Assembly: GCA_964549105.1 (NCBI GenBank)
Contig: CAZJTZ010000003.1
Location: forward strand, 1 to 64,000
Source of the DNA: Hydrogenedens sp964549105
GTDB taxonomy: Bacteria > Hydrogenedentota > Hydrogenedentia > Hydrogenedentales > Hydrogenedentaceae
Direction of reading: 5' to 3'
Length of the DNA stretch: 64,000 bases
Each line of letters starts with the position of its first letter. Positions within the stretch are counted from its first letter, which is position 1. Shown here in pieces: positions 18,139 to 26,479 of this stretch. Under the pieces are notes generated by a model. That model was given only the letters and a program-made list of their open reading frames with translations, ran no database searches and was not told where the DNA came from. A program made the translations under genes and the position numbers.

Positions 18139-19056
18139 ATGAGACGATACATTATTAGAAAACTGTTGTTATTTATCCCTATTTTATTGGCTATTGCCAC
18201 ATTGACCTTCTTTCTAATTCGTTTAGCACCCGGGGGTCCCTTTGACCGTGATAAGAATGTTCCCGCAGAGGTGCAACAAAGTTTAGAACGATACTATCAC
18301 CTTGACGAACCGCTATTGAAACAATATTTCCGCTATTTATATGGGGTTGTGCGATTTGATTTCGGACCCTCTTTTAGAAAACCCGGTTATACCATTAATG
18401 AATGGATTTCAATGCGACTGCCTGTGTCTATAGAATTGGGGGTATATAGCCTGATTTTTGCATTGGTGATTGGCTTAATCTGTGGAACTATTGCCGCCTT
18501 TTACCAGAACACATGGATAGATACTATTCTCACCTCCTTTGCTGCACTTGGGATATGTATCCCTGCCTTTGTATTAGGACCTATTCTGGTGCTTATCTTT
18601 GCTTTGCACTGGGAAATATTCCCTGTGGCAGGCTGGGACTTCCCTCAACAAAAAATACTACCTTCTATATCTCTGGGCTTTATGTATTCTGCCTATATTG
18701 CTCGTATTATCCGTTCAAGCATTATCGAGGTGTTGAAACAGGATTATATTAGAACCGCTGTGGCAAAAGGCTCTTCGCCAACAAGAATATTATTCATTCA
18801 TGCACTAAAAGGCTCACTACAACCCTTAGTAACATTTTTAGGTCCTGCTATTGCTGGACTATTGACAGGCTCATTTATTGTGGAAACCATATTTCAGATT
18901 CCTGGTTTGGGAAGAGAATTTGTAGAAGCGACTTTTAACCGTGATTACACAATGATTATTGCAATAGTGCTGCTTTATGCAGTTTTAATCCTCATTTTTA
19001 ACCTAATTGTTGATATTATTCAAGGCTATCTTGACCCAAGGATTTCATACGAATGA
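18139..19056 (+). CDS. oppB: Oligopeptide ABC transporter permease
   Basis: A 305-residue inner-membrane permease. The first segment (RRYIIRKLLLFIPILLAIATLTFFLIRLAPGGPFD) is typical of OppB/DppB. The later EAA-like loop, IEVLKQDYIRTAVAKGSSPTRI, is the contact for the ATPase, and the end contains IPGLGREFVEATFNRDYTMI. About six transmembrane segments are visible. Its stop overlaps the oppC start by four bases (ATGA), which indicates coupled translation. With OppC it forms the translocation pore. Confidence 0.93.
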   Translation: MRRYIIRKLLLFIPILLAIATLTFFLIRLAPGGPFDRDKNVPAEVQQSLERYYHLDEPLLKQYFRYLYGVVRFDFGPSFRKPGYTINEWISMRLPVSIELGVYSLIFALVIGLICGTIAAFYQNTWIDTILTSFAALGICIPAFVLGPILVLIFALHWEIFPVAGWDFPQQKILPSISLGFMYSAYIARIIRSSIIEVLKQDYIRTAVAKGSSPTRILFIHALKGSLQPLVTFLGPAIAGLLTGSFIVETIFQIPGLGREFVEATFNRDYTMIIAIVLLYAVLILIFNLIVDIIQGYLDPRISYE

Positions 19057-19895
19057 GATTTGGTATAAATAAATTATTTTCACTTTTACCTGAATTAAAT
19101 TTGAAAGGCAGGCTGTCCTTATTTCTTCTAATATTGATTATTCTGTCATCTTTTATCTTTCCAGTATTATTAAGCACAAGTTATGAGGAACAAAATCTCC
19201 AATTGGGTGCTGTAAAACCTTCATTGACACATTGGTTTGGAACAGACCTTCTTGGAAGGGATTTATTCATAAGAACCTTATACGGGATAAGGATTTCATT
19301 TTGGGTAGGATTGTGTGCAACCGTAGTCGCACTGATAATTGGAGTGACTTATGGCTCTTTATCCGGTTATGCCGGAGGATGGCTCGATACCTGGATGATG
19401 TATATTGTAGACATTCTATATACAATGCCTTTCACGATGTTTGTAATTATACTCATGACATTTTTTGGGAGAAATTTTTATCTACTATTCATTGCTATTG
19501 GTGCAGTGGAATGGCTGACTATGGCAAGAATTGTTCGTGGCAAGGTTATGTCCATCAAACAGCAGGAATATATATTTTCAGCAAAGGCACTTGGCTTCTC
19601 AAATTCTCGAATATTGTTTAAACATGTCATTCCAAACCTGATGAATATCGTCATTGTCTACACAACCCTGACAATTCCACAGGTGATTTTATTAGAAGCC
19701 TTCTTGAGTTTTTTAGGGTTAGGGGTGCAGCCTCCGATGTGTTCGCTTGGCGTATTGATTCGAGAAGGGGTGGAAGTTATGGAGGAATATCCGTGGCTAA
19801 TTATTTTTCCCGGTATTATTTTTGTTTTTACCCTTTTACTACTGAACCTATTGGGCGACAGTCTACAAACTGTAAGTAATGAAAAAGTAGGATAA
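19053..19895 (+). CDS. oppC: Oligopeptide ABC transporter permease
   Basis: A 280-residue permease of the OppC/DppC type. The conserved HWFGTDLLGRDLFIRTLYGIRIS segment follows the first membrane helix, and the ATPase-contact loop appears as QQEYIFSAKALGFSNSRILFKHVIPN. The C-terminal FLSFLGLGVQPPMCSLGVLI signature is present. It pairs with OppB in the membrane. The expected ATPase genes oppD and oppF do not follow; the next genes are unrelated, so the ATPases must be encoded elsewhere or be shared with another system. Confidence 0.94.
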   Translation: MRFGINKLFSLLPELNLKGRLSLFLLILIILSSFIFPVLLSTSYEEQNLQLGAVKPSLTHWFGTDLLGRDLFIRTLYGIRISFWVGLCATVVALIIGVTYGSLSGYAGGWLDTWMMYIVDILYTMPFTMFVIILMTFFGRNFYLLFIAIGAVEWLTMARIVRGKVMSIKQQEYIFSAKALGFSNSRILFKHVIPNLMNIVIVYTTLTIPQVILLEAFLSFLGLGVQPPMCSLGVLIREGVEVMEEYPWLIIFPGIIFVFTLLLLNLLGDSLQTVSNEKVG

Positions 19896-19960
19896 AAAAA
19901 TTAGGATAGATACTAGAAACCTTGATATAATTAAAAGAGATACTATATTGTGGTTGTTAT

Positions 19961-20569
19961 ATGAATATACAAAGTAACAACTTAATAAATAATCCGTTAA
20001 CCTTTTATAAATTAGACCCGGGAGAACCCGGAATCGCACCACCTACACCTGCTTCTAAAAGTGTCTTTACCGTCTTTTCACAAGAGGCGAGAAATAGACA
20101 AAGATTGAAAGCGGAAGCAATGATGGAGGGGAAAGATGTTGTATTTCTAAATACGGAATATAAGGTAAGGAAGAATGGCTCTTACTACACGCCCGTAGGA
20201 GGCACAACAACTATAGTAACAAGAGATAGAGAACAGAAAAAAGAAGATTCATTAGAATTGGATAAAAGCACAGATAAAGATAAAAATTCTACCTCAAATG
20301 TTAAACAAATAGACCAATTAGATATTAAAGAAAATTCACTTAGAATGGAACAGAAAAAGTTAAAAACTCAATTAAGGTCTGCTGATGGGGAAGAAAAACA
20401 GAAGATAGAGAAGAGACTACAAGAAATTGAGAATGAATTAAAGAAAATACAGCAATTAAAAGAAGAGAAAGAAGACAATTCTGATACTGCAAACAATAAA
20501 AATGCCCTCTTTGGTCTATCTGAGTCTTTGAATAATCCTGCTGGACAACTCATTGATTTGTTAGTGTAG
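19961..20569 (+). CDS. Hypothetical coiled-coil protein
   Basis: A 202-residue protein that I do not recognise. The N-terminal 90 residues are proline- and glycine-containing (LDPGEPGIAPPTPAS) with a short beta-like section ending GGTTTIVTRD. Residues from about 95 to 175 are strongly charged and heptad-rich (Lys/Glu/Gln with regular Leu and Ile), a likely long coiled coil. There is no signal peptide and no membrane segment. It lies between oppC and another unknown gene (12-base gap downstream), so the two may be co-transcribed. A structural or scaffold role is possible but unproven. Confidence 0.6.
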   Translation: MNIQSNNLINNPLTFYKLDPGEPGIAPPTPASKSVFTVFSQEARNRQRLKAEAMMEGKDVVFLNTEYKVRKNGSYYTPVGGTTTIVTRDREQKKEDSLELDKSTDKDKNSTSNVKQIDQLDIKENSLRMEQKKLKTQLRSADGEEKQKIEKRLQEIENELKKIQQLKEEKEDNSDTANNKNALFGLSESLNNPAGQLIDLLV

Positions 20570-20581
20570 TAATGGGTAGTT

Positions 20582-21310
20582 ATGAACCAATCCTCTGTTG
20601 ATAGAATAAAAGCAGAAATTTCAACATCTGAAATAAAAGCCACATGGTCAGTAATTACAGGCAATCTCGATTCTCTTGTCTATTTGCCTGAAAACTTTGA
20701 GTGGATAGGTAAAAGCGAATTTAATGTCCATTCTTATAGTAGGGATAAAGATAATATTTATGATGAGATTATAGATTTGGATTTCTCAGAATTTTCTGAT
20801 GAAAAATCCTACGGAATACAACAAATAATTTATTGGACACATAGTAGATTAAAATTAAATTACTATGCGTTATTGGGTGTTCCTTCTATTTTTCTCAAAG
20901 GAGAACGATTGGTCAATGCTTCCAATACAAACGATTTTAAATCTACTTATTTTCGTATCAATCTGGATAAAGAAATAGATAAAGTGAAGTTTGATTTGCT
21001 GTCAAGTCAAAATAACAACGAATATGACCTTGCTTATATCGAGACATATACAGGAATTGGCTTGCTCTTTTATGCAATGAATGGAATTGAAATAAGTGTA
21101 GAAGATGTAGAGAATAAAGGATGTCTATCTATAAGTATTGGGGCGCAACAGGAAACAAAAAGGGAAAGTAGTAATTTGTTGCAATTGTCCCGTGTGTATA
21201 TTTGCCCTTACAAAAGAGGGAAGGTTGATGATTTGTTGTCATTACATTCCCATTTATTGGATTCACTTGAAAAATATGAAAAATGGCTTAAAGATAAAAA
21301 AGAGAAATAA
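20582..21310 (+). CDS. Hypothetical protein
   Basis: A 242-residue soluble protein without recognisable family motifs. It has no signal peptide or clear transmembrane helix. The composition is ordinary with several aromatic clusters (IIYWTHSRLKLNYYALL, LAYIETYTGIGLLFYAMNG), suggesting a folded globular domain. It is preceded by a coiled-coil gene after 12 bases and followed by the RNA methyltransferase gene after 3 bases, which strongly suggests one transcription unit. Co-occurrence with an RNA methyltransferase does not by itself indicate an RNA role. Function unknown. Confidence 0.55.
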   Translation: MNQSSVDRIKAEISTSEIKATWSVITGNLDSLVYLPENFEWIGKSEFNVHSYSRDKDNIYDEIIDLDFSEFSDEKSYGIQQIIYWTHSRLKLNYYALLGVPSIFLKGERLVNASNTNDFKSTYFRINLDKEIDKVKFDLLSSQNNNEYDLAYIETYTGIGLLFYAMNGIEISVEDVENKGCLSISIGAQQETKRESSNLLQLSRVYICPYKRGKVDDLLSLHSHLLDSLEKYEKWLKDKKEK

Positions 21311-21313
21311 ATA

Positions 21314-22477
21314 ATGTTAAATAATTCACTTGTTGAGTTAGAAATAACTAAGGTAGTTAATGGTGGATATGGTTTAGGGAGAATGAATAATTTGGTTTAT
21401 TTAGTCCCTTTTGCATATCCGGGTGATAAGGTTCTTATAAAAAGTTTTTCCACTAAGAAAAATATGGTCTGGGGTGAGATTGTAGAAATAATTGAAAGTT
21501 CACCCGTTAGGGAAGAGAAACGATGTCCTCAAATGGGCAATTGTGGGTCATGTATCTGGGGAATGTTAAATTACCAGAAGCAAATAGAATATAAAAAACA
21601 AATTTTGCAAGAAAATATTTGCCATTATATTAAGAAGGATAAAAATGTAGAAATGGTCTATGATGAGACTTACAAATATCACTATCGAACAAGGGTTATA
21701 TATCATGGAGACGGTAATAATTTGGGATTTTATAAGTTTCATTCAAAAGAGATAGCAGATGTTTCGGCTTGTGTTCTGATAGATAAAAAAATAGAGGATA
21801 TAAGGAGAAATCTGACACAGGAAAAGATAGTTGGAGAAATACATATAACAGTAAATCCGTATACAAATGAATATCTACTGTATACTCCAAAATTAAACAA
21901 AAACTTAATAAAAAATTATAAAAATGTATATGACTATTCAAACAATGGAAACAATCGAAAATATTTTTTGTTCAATAAAATACCCATTGTAAACGGTTGC
22001 TTTGCCCAAAATAGTTTGTTTCTAAACGATATCTTAAAGGAGCAGGTTGGTAAATTCCTTAAACAGGGGGAAAAGATTTTAGACCTGTATTGTGGTAGTG
22101 GAAATTTTACAATAGATTTAGAACCAGATAAAAGTGTCGTAGGTATAGATATAGACCCATATACAGTTGATAAGGCAAAAGAGTATTCAAATTTTGAGTA
22201 TGTAGTTGGCGATGAAAATTTAATGAATACCTATCTTCAAAAGGAAGATTGGGACATTGTGCTTTTAGACCCACCAAGAACAGGAGCAAAAATGATAATC
22301 CCCTCACTGAATAAAGCAAAAGCAGATACAATCATATATGTTTCATGCGACTCCGTAACAATGTGCAGAGACATAAAAGAACTCTCTCTAAATGGCTGGG
22401 AAATACAAGAAGTAATTGGCGTTGACATGTTCCCTCAAACACCGCATATCGAATGTCTCACAGTCTTAAAGAAATAA
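21314..22477 (+). CDS. RlmD/RumA-type RNA (uracil-C5) methyltransferase
   Basis: A 387-residue TrmA/RlmD-family enzyme that makes 5-methyluridine in rRNA or tRNA. An N-terminal TRAM domain (residues 1-60) is followed by the iron-sulfur cysteines in CPQMGNCGSC with a further Cys at SACVLID, the SAM motif LDLYCGSGNF, LLDPPRTGAK and the nucleophile motif YVSCDSVTMCRDI. The cysteine in SCDS is the predicted covalent catalyst. The length is a little shorter than the family's typical 430 residues. It could be RlmD, RlmCD or TrmA-like; the target nucleotide is not determinable here. Confidence 0.9.
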   Translation: MLNNSLVELEITKVVNGGYGLGRMNNLVYLVPFAYPGDKVLIKSFSTKKNMVWGEIVEIIESSPVREEKRCPQMGNCGSCIWGMLNYQKQIEYKKQILQENICHYIKKDKNVEMVYDETYKYHYRTRVIYHGDGNNLGFYKFHSKEIADVSACVLIDKKIEDIRRNLTQEKIVGEIHITVNPYTNEYLLYTPKLNKNLIKNYKNVYDYSNNGNNRKYFLFNKIPIVNGCFAQNSLFLNDILKEQVGKFLKQGEKILDLYCGSGNFTIDLEPDKSVVGIDIDPYTVDKAKEYSNFEYVVGDENLMNTYLQKEDWDIVLLDPPRTGAKMIIPSLNKAKADTIIYVSCDSVTMCRDIKELSLNGWEIQEVIGVDMFPQTPHIECLTVLKK

Positions 22478-22492
22478 AAGCATTAACTATAT

Positions 22493-23353
22493 TTATTGTG
22501 GATTTGGAGGAGGAGGAATTGTGACATCAGGAGCAGAAGATTCTGCTGGAGGAGGTGCAACAGGCGGTTCAGGGGGAGTAGGTGCCGCAGGAGCATCTGG
22601 CGGTTGAGGTGGTGCTGGTGCAGGAACTTCCGGAGCACCAGAGTTCTTGAGCGATATATATATTTTGTCATATTTATATGTGATTGAAATATTAGGAAAT
22701 GCCGCAGCAAAATCTGTTTGCAGAAACTTGTAAAGTGAAGTCCCTGCTGGTATTTCAAAACTTTTCTTTCGTTCTCTCTGTGGAATGGTCTGGATAGATT
22801 GGTCTACTTCCAGTTTAACGCCTGCTTTTTGTGTTAACTCTCCAAGAATTTTTAATAGCCCTTCATTATTATAAGATATAGTCTGGTCAGATAAAGGTGT
22901 TCTCATTTTTTGATTAAATTCCTGAGATAGTTCTTCTCCCGGAATAATGTCTTCACTTTGTTGTTGCTTCGACAATATCTCTTTCTGGTGCTTTTCCCTC
23001 AAAGGGTCTATATTATCATATTCAATTGACTTTACCATTCGTCTTGGCAAAGTCATGGGTTCAATTTTTTCATTTACCTGCACTTCAATCTTATCTGGAA
23101 GTTCACGAAGTACTTGAACGCCCGTTATTTTTTTACCTGATTTAAGGTAAATTACATCACCAGGAAGGACTACTTCTTCCTCAGTGGGAGGTTTAGCCGT
23201 ATCTGGTTGCTCCTGTTCGTTTTCTTTAGAAAGTTTTTGTTTTTGTTCGGAATTATTAACGGGGTTTTCTTGTTGTGCATAAACAAACACTATAGGAACA
23301 ACCAACAATATGATAAGTAACTGACAACACGCAGAATTAAATTTCATATTCAT
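22493..23353 (-). CDS. Secreted protein with STN-like domain and proline-rich tail
   Basis: A 286-residue exported protein. The N-terminal segment (to about residue 27, ending FVYAQQ) is a signal peptide. A short beta-rich domain with LKSGKKITGVQVLRELPDKIEVQVNE is followed by a region near residue 170 (LLKILGELTQKAGVKLEVDQSIQ) that resembles the secretin/TonB N-terminal short domain. The last 50 residues are extremely proline- and alanine-rich (PAPAPPQPPDAPAAP, PPEPP, PPPPNPQ). Such tails are typical of cell-wall or envelope-spanning linkers. It is convergent with the RNA methyltransferase gene. The function is unknown; a periplasmic adaptor is inference only. Confidence 0.65.
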   Translation of the reverse strand: MNMKFNSACCQLLIILLVVPIVFVYAQQENPVNNSEQKQKLSKENEQEQPDTAKPPTEEEVVLPGDVIYLKSGKKITGVQVLRELPDKIEVQVNEKIEPMTLPRRMVKSIEYDNIDPLREKHQKEILSKQQQSEDIIPGEELSQEFNQKMRTPLSDQTISYNNEGLLKILGELTQKAGVKLEVDQSIQTIPQRERKKSFEIPAGTSLYKFLQTDFAAAFPNISITYKYDKIYISLKNSGAPEVPAPAPPQPPDAPAAPTPPEPPVAPPPAESSAPDVTIPPPPNPQ

Positions 23354-23445
23354 AATATTAGCCCTTTACCAAAATATTTATTTAACTAAATATATTTTAT
23401 ATACAAAGTTTCTCTATTTTCAACAACAATATCATTTTTACAATG

Positions 23446-23451
23446 TATAAT
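23446..23451 (+). promoter_or_regulatory. Probable -10 element for the receiver-like gene
   Basis: A consensus TATAAT lies 25 bases before the GTG at 23476. It overlaps the region of the more upstream ATG at 23443, so transcription from here would begin after that ATG; this argues for the GTG start. The -35 is weak (only poor matches around 23417-23425). Confidence 0.45.
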
Positions 23452-23475
23452 ATATATAGACGAAGGAATTGCAAA

Positions 23476-23847
23476 GTGCTTAAGATTTTAATAGTTAGTA
23501 ATAATCTCAAAACAGAGATGATTATTAAAGAACTTGAATCGTTAGGACATGAAGTAATCTTTTTGGATAATCTCGATTTAGTAGAAGGATTAATTTTGAA
23601 TGAAACTTACGATATCATGTTTATTGATTATAAAGAGTCTCAAAAATTATCAAAAGAAGCGGTTAAATATATCCGTTATTTTTCACAATCCCCATACGAA
23701 CTACCTGTCTATGTGTTATTTGAAAATTCAAGGAAAGAGGTTCCTTACACTGATAGGGAATGCTACTCAGGAATTTTCCCTTACGACCATAGTATAGACA
23801 TGGTCAATGAATTTATATCTTATTTCCAGCCATTGAATACAAGGTAA
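23476..23847 (+). CDS. Degenerate receiver-like domain protein
   Basis: A 123-residue single-domain protein with the beta-alpha order of a response regulator receiver. The first strand reads ILIVSNNLKTE instead of the acidic ILIVDDD pattern, so the metal-binding acidic pair is missing, while the phosphoacceptor-like Asp remains in YDIMFIDYKES. The conserved Thr/Ser and Lys near the C-terminus are not clearly present. It is probably an unphosphorylated pseudo-receiver acting by protein contact. The start is GTG at 23476, preceded by AAGGA at 23463-23467 with good spacing; the ATG at 23443 is unlikely because a -10 sequence overlaps it. No output domain is attached and no kinase is nearby. Confidence 0.6.
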   Translation: MLKILIVSNNLKTEMIIKELESLGHEVIFLDNLDLVEGLILNETYDIMFIDYKESQKLSKEAVKYIRYFSQSPYELPVYVLFENSRKEVPYTDRECYSGIFPYDHSIDMVNEFISYFQPLNTR

Positions 23848-23849
23848 TA

Positions 23850-24416
23850 TTAGAAAGTATATCCGACATTGATACCAAGTATATTTGTTCCCTCGTTATC
23901 ATCTTTTAAGTTTGCATTTGATATATGACCAATACGAAGAACCATATCCCAGTTTGGGCAAAATTTATATCCTATGCCAATTGCAGAAAAGAAATTAAGA
24001 TTTGATGAGTTTCCCTCAAATTTATGTTCATGTAAACAAAGAATCTCATGTATTTCTGTAAAAACCCCCTTTTCCTGATTTTCTGAAAAAAAGAACCTGA
24101 ATGCTCCACCCACACCAAAACCAGCCACATCTTCAATATTATTTTCTTGAATATATCCGAAGAAAGGCATAAGTCTTAATGAAAGGTTTGTCTTTGGAGA
24201 TAAATCTTTTCCAATGTCAAAAATTGAGGAAAGTAATACTCCATCCGATTCATCACTATCATGTCCAACTCGCATAGAAGAACCCAATTCCATACGAAGT
24301 TTTAACTTATTTGTTTCTTCTTTGCATATTTCATCAGAAAATATTGATTGACAAAATGAGACAATAAATATAAAAATGAGAAAATTATTTATTTGTAAAT
24401 AATATATTTTTTTCAT
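23850..24416 (-). CDS. PagL-like outer-membrane lipid A 3-O-deacylase
   Basis: A 188-residue outer-membrane beta-barrel candidate. An N-terminal signal peptide ends around FSDEIC. The body alternates hydrophobic and polar residues as in small barrels, and the last residues are INVGYTF, with the terminal Phe used for outer-membrane insertion. Near the C-terminus is the RIGHISNANLKDDNEGTN segment: the His-x-Ser-Asn and following Glu match the catalytic His, Ser and Glu of PagL-type acyloxyacyl hydrolases, which remove the 3-O acyl chain of lipid A. A perfect promoter (TTGACA-16-TATAAT) lies directly upstream. The family call is good, the activity inferred. Confidence 0.75.
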   Translation of the reverse strand: MKKIYYLQINNFLIFIFIVSFCQSIFSDEICKEETNKLKLRMELGSSMRVGHDSDESDGVLLSSIFDIGKDLSPKTNLSLRLMPFFGYIQENNIEDVAGFGVGGAFRFFFSENQEKGVFTEIHEILCLHEHKFEGNSSNLNFFSAIGIGYKFCPNWDMVLRIGHISNANLKDDNEGTNILGINVGYTF

Positions 24417-24445
24417 AAAAAACCTTATATTAATTGTATTTATAT

Positions 24446-24473
24446 ATTATAATATATTTATCGGTAATGTCAA
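24446..24473 (-). promoter_or_regulatory. Consensus sigma-70-type promoter of the PagL-like gene
   Basis: On the minus strand TTGACA (plus 24468-24473) is followed after 16 bases by TATAAT (plus 24446-24451). The predicted transcript would start near 24439, giving a leader of about 23 bases before ATG 24416. Both hexamers match the consensus exactly, which is rare in this A+T-rich window. Confidence 0.75.
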
Positions 24474-24490
24474 AAATATATTATATAAAA

Positions 24491-25333
24491 TTAGCCGAAC
24501 CATTTTTTTATCCAATTGGCGACAATCTCCGGCTTTTCTTGTGGTGCAAAATGACCTGTCTCAGGAATTTTAACTAAATATGAAGAGGGTATTTGTTTTA
24601 TTTGAGGATAACTCAACGGCAGCAAATAACTATTTTCTCCATACATAATTAATACTGGAATTTTTAATCTTTTTAAGTTTGAAAACCAACTATGTGGATT
24701 TGAAGATAAATATTGGAAAGATTCAATTTTTGGAGAGCATTTCAAAAGATATTTATCTTCATTATCCGTATAAAAGCCATGTTTTACAAAAATTTTCCAG
24801 ACATCTTCTTTCCAATCCTTATATGGATACTTATTTCTTAAACTTTCTAATTCCTCGTCAGACTTAAAGACGCCACGCCTTTTTTCTGCTACTTTAGACA
24901 TATTATTTCGTTGAAAATCAAAAGTATCAGGACCGACAATAGGTTCAATAAGTATTATCTTTTCCCAATGTAATATTTTTTGTGTATGTATAACTGCTTG
25001 TGATAGACAGGCTCCTCCAAAAGAATGGCCCACACCGTAAACGATGTCAGATTGGGTTATTTCTTTTATATGATTAACTAAATGAATCAAATCACTTAAA
25101 TGCTCGTTCCAATCATATAACTTTGCATCTAAGGGTTTACTTGAATCTCCATGTCCTCTTGCATCATAAGCAAAACAATGATAATCGTCCTTTTTAATAA
25201 GTTTAGCAATAGTTTGCCACAGTAAGCCCAAACCTCCAGTAAAATGGCAAAAAATCAAAGGTGCTCCCTTGCCACCAAAATCATAAAAAGATAGTCTTAT
25301 ATCTGAATTTATTTTGATAAATTTCTGTTTCAT
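24491..25333 (-). CDS. Alpha/beta hydrolase
   Basis: A 280-residue alpha/beta hydrolase fold enzyme. The nucleophile elbow GHSFGG places the catalytic Ser at 104, the oxyanion-side segment is CHFTGGLG, and DARGHGDSS is the usual strand-4 motif. The probable catalytic His is in TGHFAPQEKPE near residue 263, with an Asp/Glu after strand 7 (LIMYGENS) as acid. The fold serves esterases, lactonases and dehalogenases, so the substrate is open. There is no signal peptide, hence cytoplasmic. It is 75 bases upstream of the PagL-like gene, which has its own promoter, and it diverges from the phosphoesterase gene. Confidence 0.88.
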   Translation of the reverse strand: MKQKFIKINSDIRLSFYDFGGKGAPLIFCHFTGGLGLLWQTIAKLIKKDDYHCFAYDARGHGDSSKPLDAKLYDWNEHLSDLIHLVNHIKEITQSDIVYGVGHSFGGACLSQAVIHTQKILHWEKIILIEPIVGPDTFDFQRNNMSKVAEKRRGVFKSDEELESLRNKYPYKDWKEDVWKIFVKHGFYTDNEDKYLLKCSPKIESFQYLSSNPHSWFSNLKRLKIPVLIMYGENSYLLPLSYPQIKQIPSSYLVKIPETGHFAPQEKPEIVANWIKKWFG

Positions 25334-25410
25334 TTTTGTATAATGACAACTCTACAATGTAGTATTTATGTTGTATTATAAAAATTTTTAAAGGGAAGGA
25401 GAAACTTACA

Positions 25411-26478
25411 ATGGATAAGAAAAAAGTTTCGCGAAGGTTTTTTATTGGAAGTGGCTTGGCTGGGACTTTAATTGCTTTAGAAGGGGGTAAGGTCGTAGCA
25501 AAGAAAAAAGAAGAAAAATTCCCGGTGGGAATGCAAAAATCAGAAACGATAAAGGAAAGCAATTACACTTTAAAAATTCCAGGGAACCCAAAGTCAATAC
25601 AATTTTTACAATTCACAGACATACATTTTAATCCCTATCGTAGAGATAAAAATATAGATAAATCTACCAGAGAAGATATTAAGAAAATTATAGACCTTAC
25701 CCAACCTCATTTAATCGCTATAACGGGTGATGTATGGAATGAGAACGCTTTTGGAAGAGGACTTCAATATCTTGAAGAATCAGTAGGATTTTTTGGTTCT
25801 CTGGGTGTCCCTTGGTTTTATACATGGGGAAATCATGATGTATTAGCAGACTATTCTAAAGGACATGATTTGTTATCTACCGCAAAAAATTCTATGTATC
25901 GTGGTGGTATTAATGAGGGTAATTATGAAGTGATTATTACAAGTGACGATGATAAAAAACTATGGAGGTTTGTGTGTATAAATAGTAATAATCATGGGAT
26001 TAGAGAAGAGCAAAGGAAGTGGCTTGACCAGTGGTGTAATGAGAATGCAAATGTTATAGTCCCAACATTTATGGCATGCCATATCCCTATATATCAATAT
26101 CATACTGTCTGGGAAAACAAATTAGCGTCAGGTGTTAAATTTGAAAAGGTATGTTATGAAGAAGAACGAGGCGAATCATTTAATTGTATAAAGAAAATTC
26201 CCGGATTAAAGGCGTGCATTTGTGGTCATGACCATGTAAACGATTATTCAGGAGTGTTAGATGGGATTGACTTAATTTATGGAAGAGCAACGGGTTACGG
26301 TTCGTATGGTGCTGACTATGTTCCCAAAGGAGGAAAACTTTATATATTGTATCCTGCTACAGGAGAATATGAATGGGTTTCCATTACTTCTTCAAATAAA
26401 AGATGGCATCCCCAAAAGGGTGTTCAGATAGAGAAAAAGGAAGAACTCCCCTGGCAAGAAGACCTTAGAGAAGAATAG
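25411..26478 (+). CDS. Tat-exported calcineurin-like metallophosphoesterase
   Basis: A 355-residue metallophosphoesterase. The N-terminal SRRFFIGSGLAG followed by a modest hydrophobic stretch is a twin-arginine signal, so the enzyme is exported folded. Metal motifs are in order: FTDIHFNPYR, ITGDVWNEN, TWGNHDVL, ACHIPIY and CGHDHVND. The family cleaves phosphodiesters or phosphomonoesters; secreted members often act on nucleotides, phytate or phospholipid headgroups. GGAAGGAG precedes ATG 25411. The gene is convergent with the NYN-CSD gene, with a single base between the stops. Confidence 0.88.
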   Translation: MDKKKVSRRFFIGSGLAGTLIALEGGKVVAKKKEEKFPVGMQKSETIKESNYTLKIPGNPKSIQFLQFTDIHFNPYRRDKNIDKSTREDIKKIIDLTQPHLIAITGDVWNENAFGRGLQYLEESVGFFGSLGVPWFYTWGNHDVLADYSKGHDLLSTAKNSMYRGGINEGNYEVIITSDDDKKLWRFVCINSNNHGIREEQRKWLDQWCNENANVIVPTFMACHIPIYQYHTVWENKLASGVKFEKVCYEEERGESFNCIKKIPGLKACICGHDHVNDYSGVLDGIDLIYGRATGYGSYGADYVPKGGKLYILYPATGEYEWVSITSSNKRWHPQKGVQIEKKEELPWQEDLREE

Positions 26479-26479
26479 A

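Noticed and set aside
22496..22687. Plus-strand open frame rich in Trp and Arg opposite the proline-rich gene
   Set aside because: It is the antisense reading of the CCA/GGT-rich proline tail, which produces artificial Trp/Arg codons; there is no ribosome binding site.
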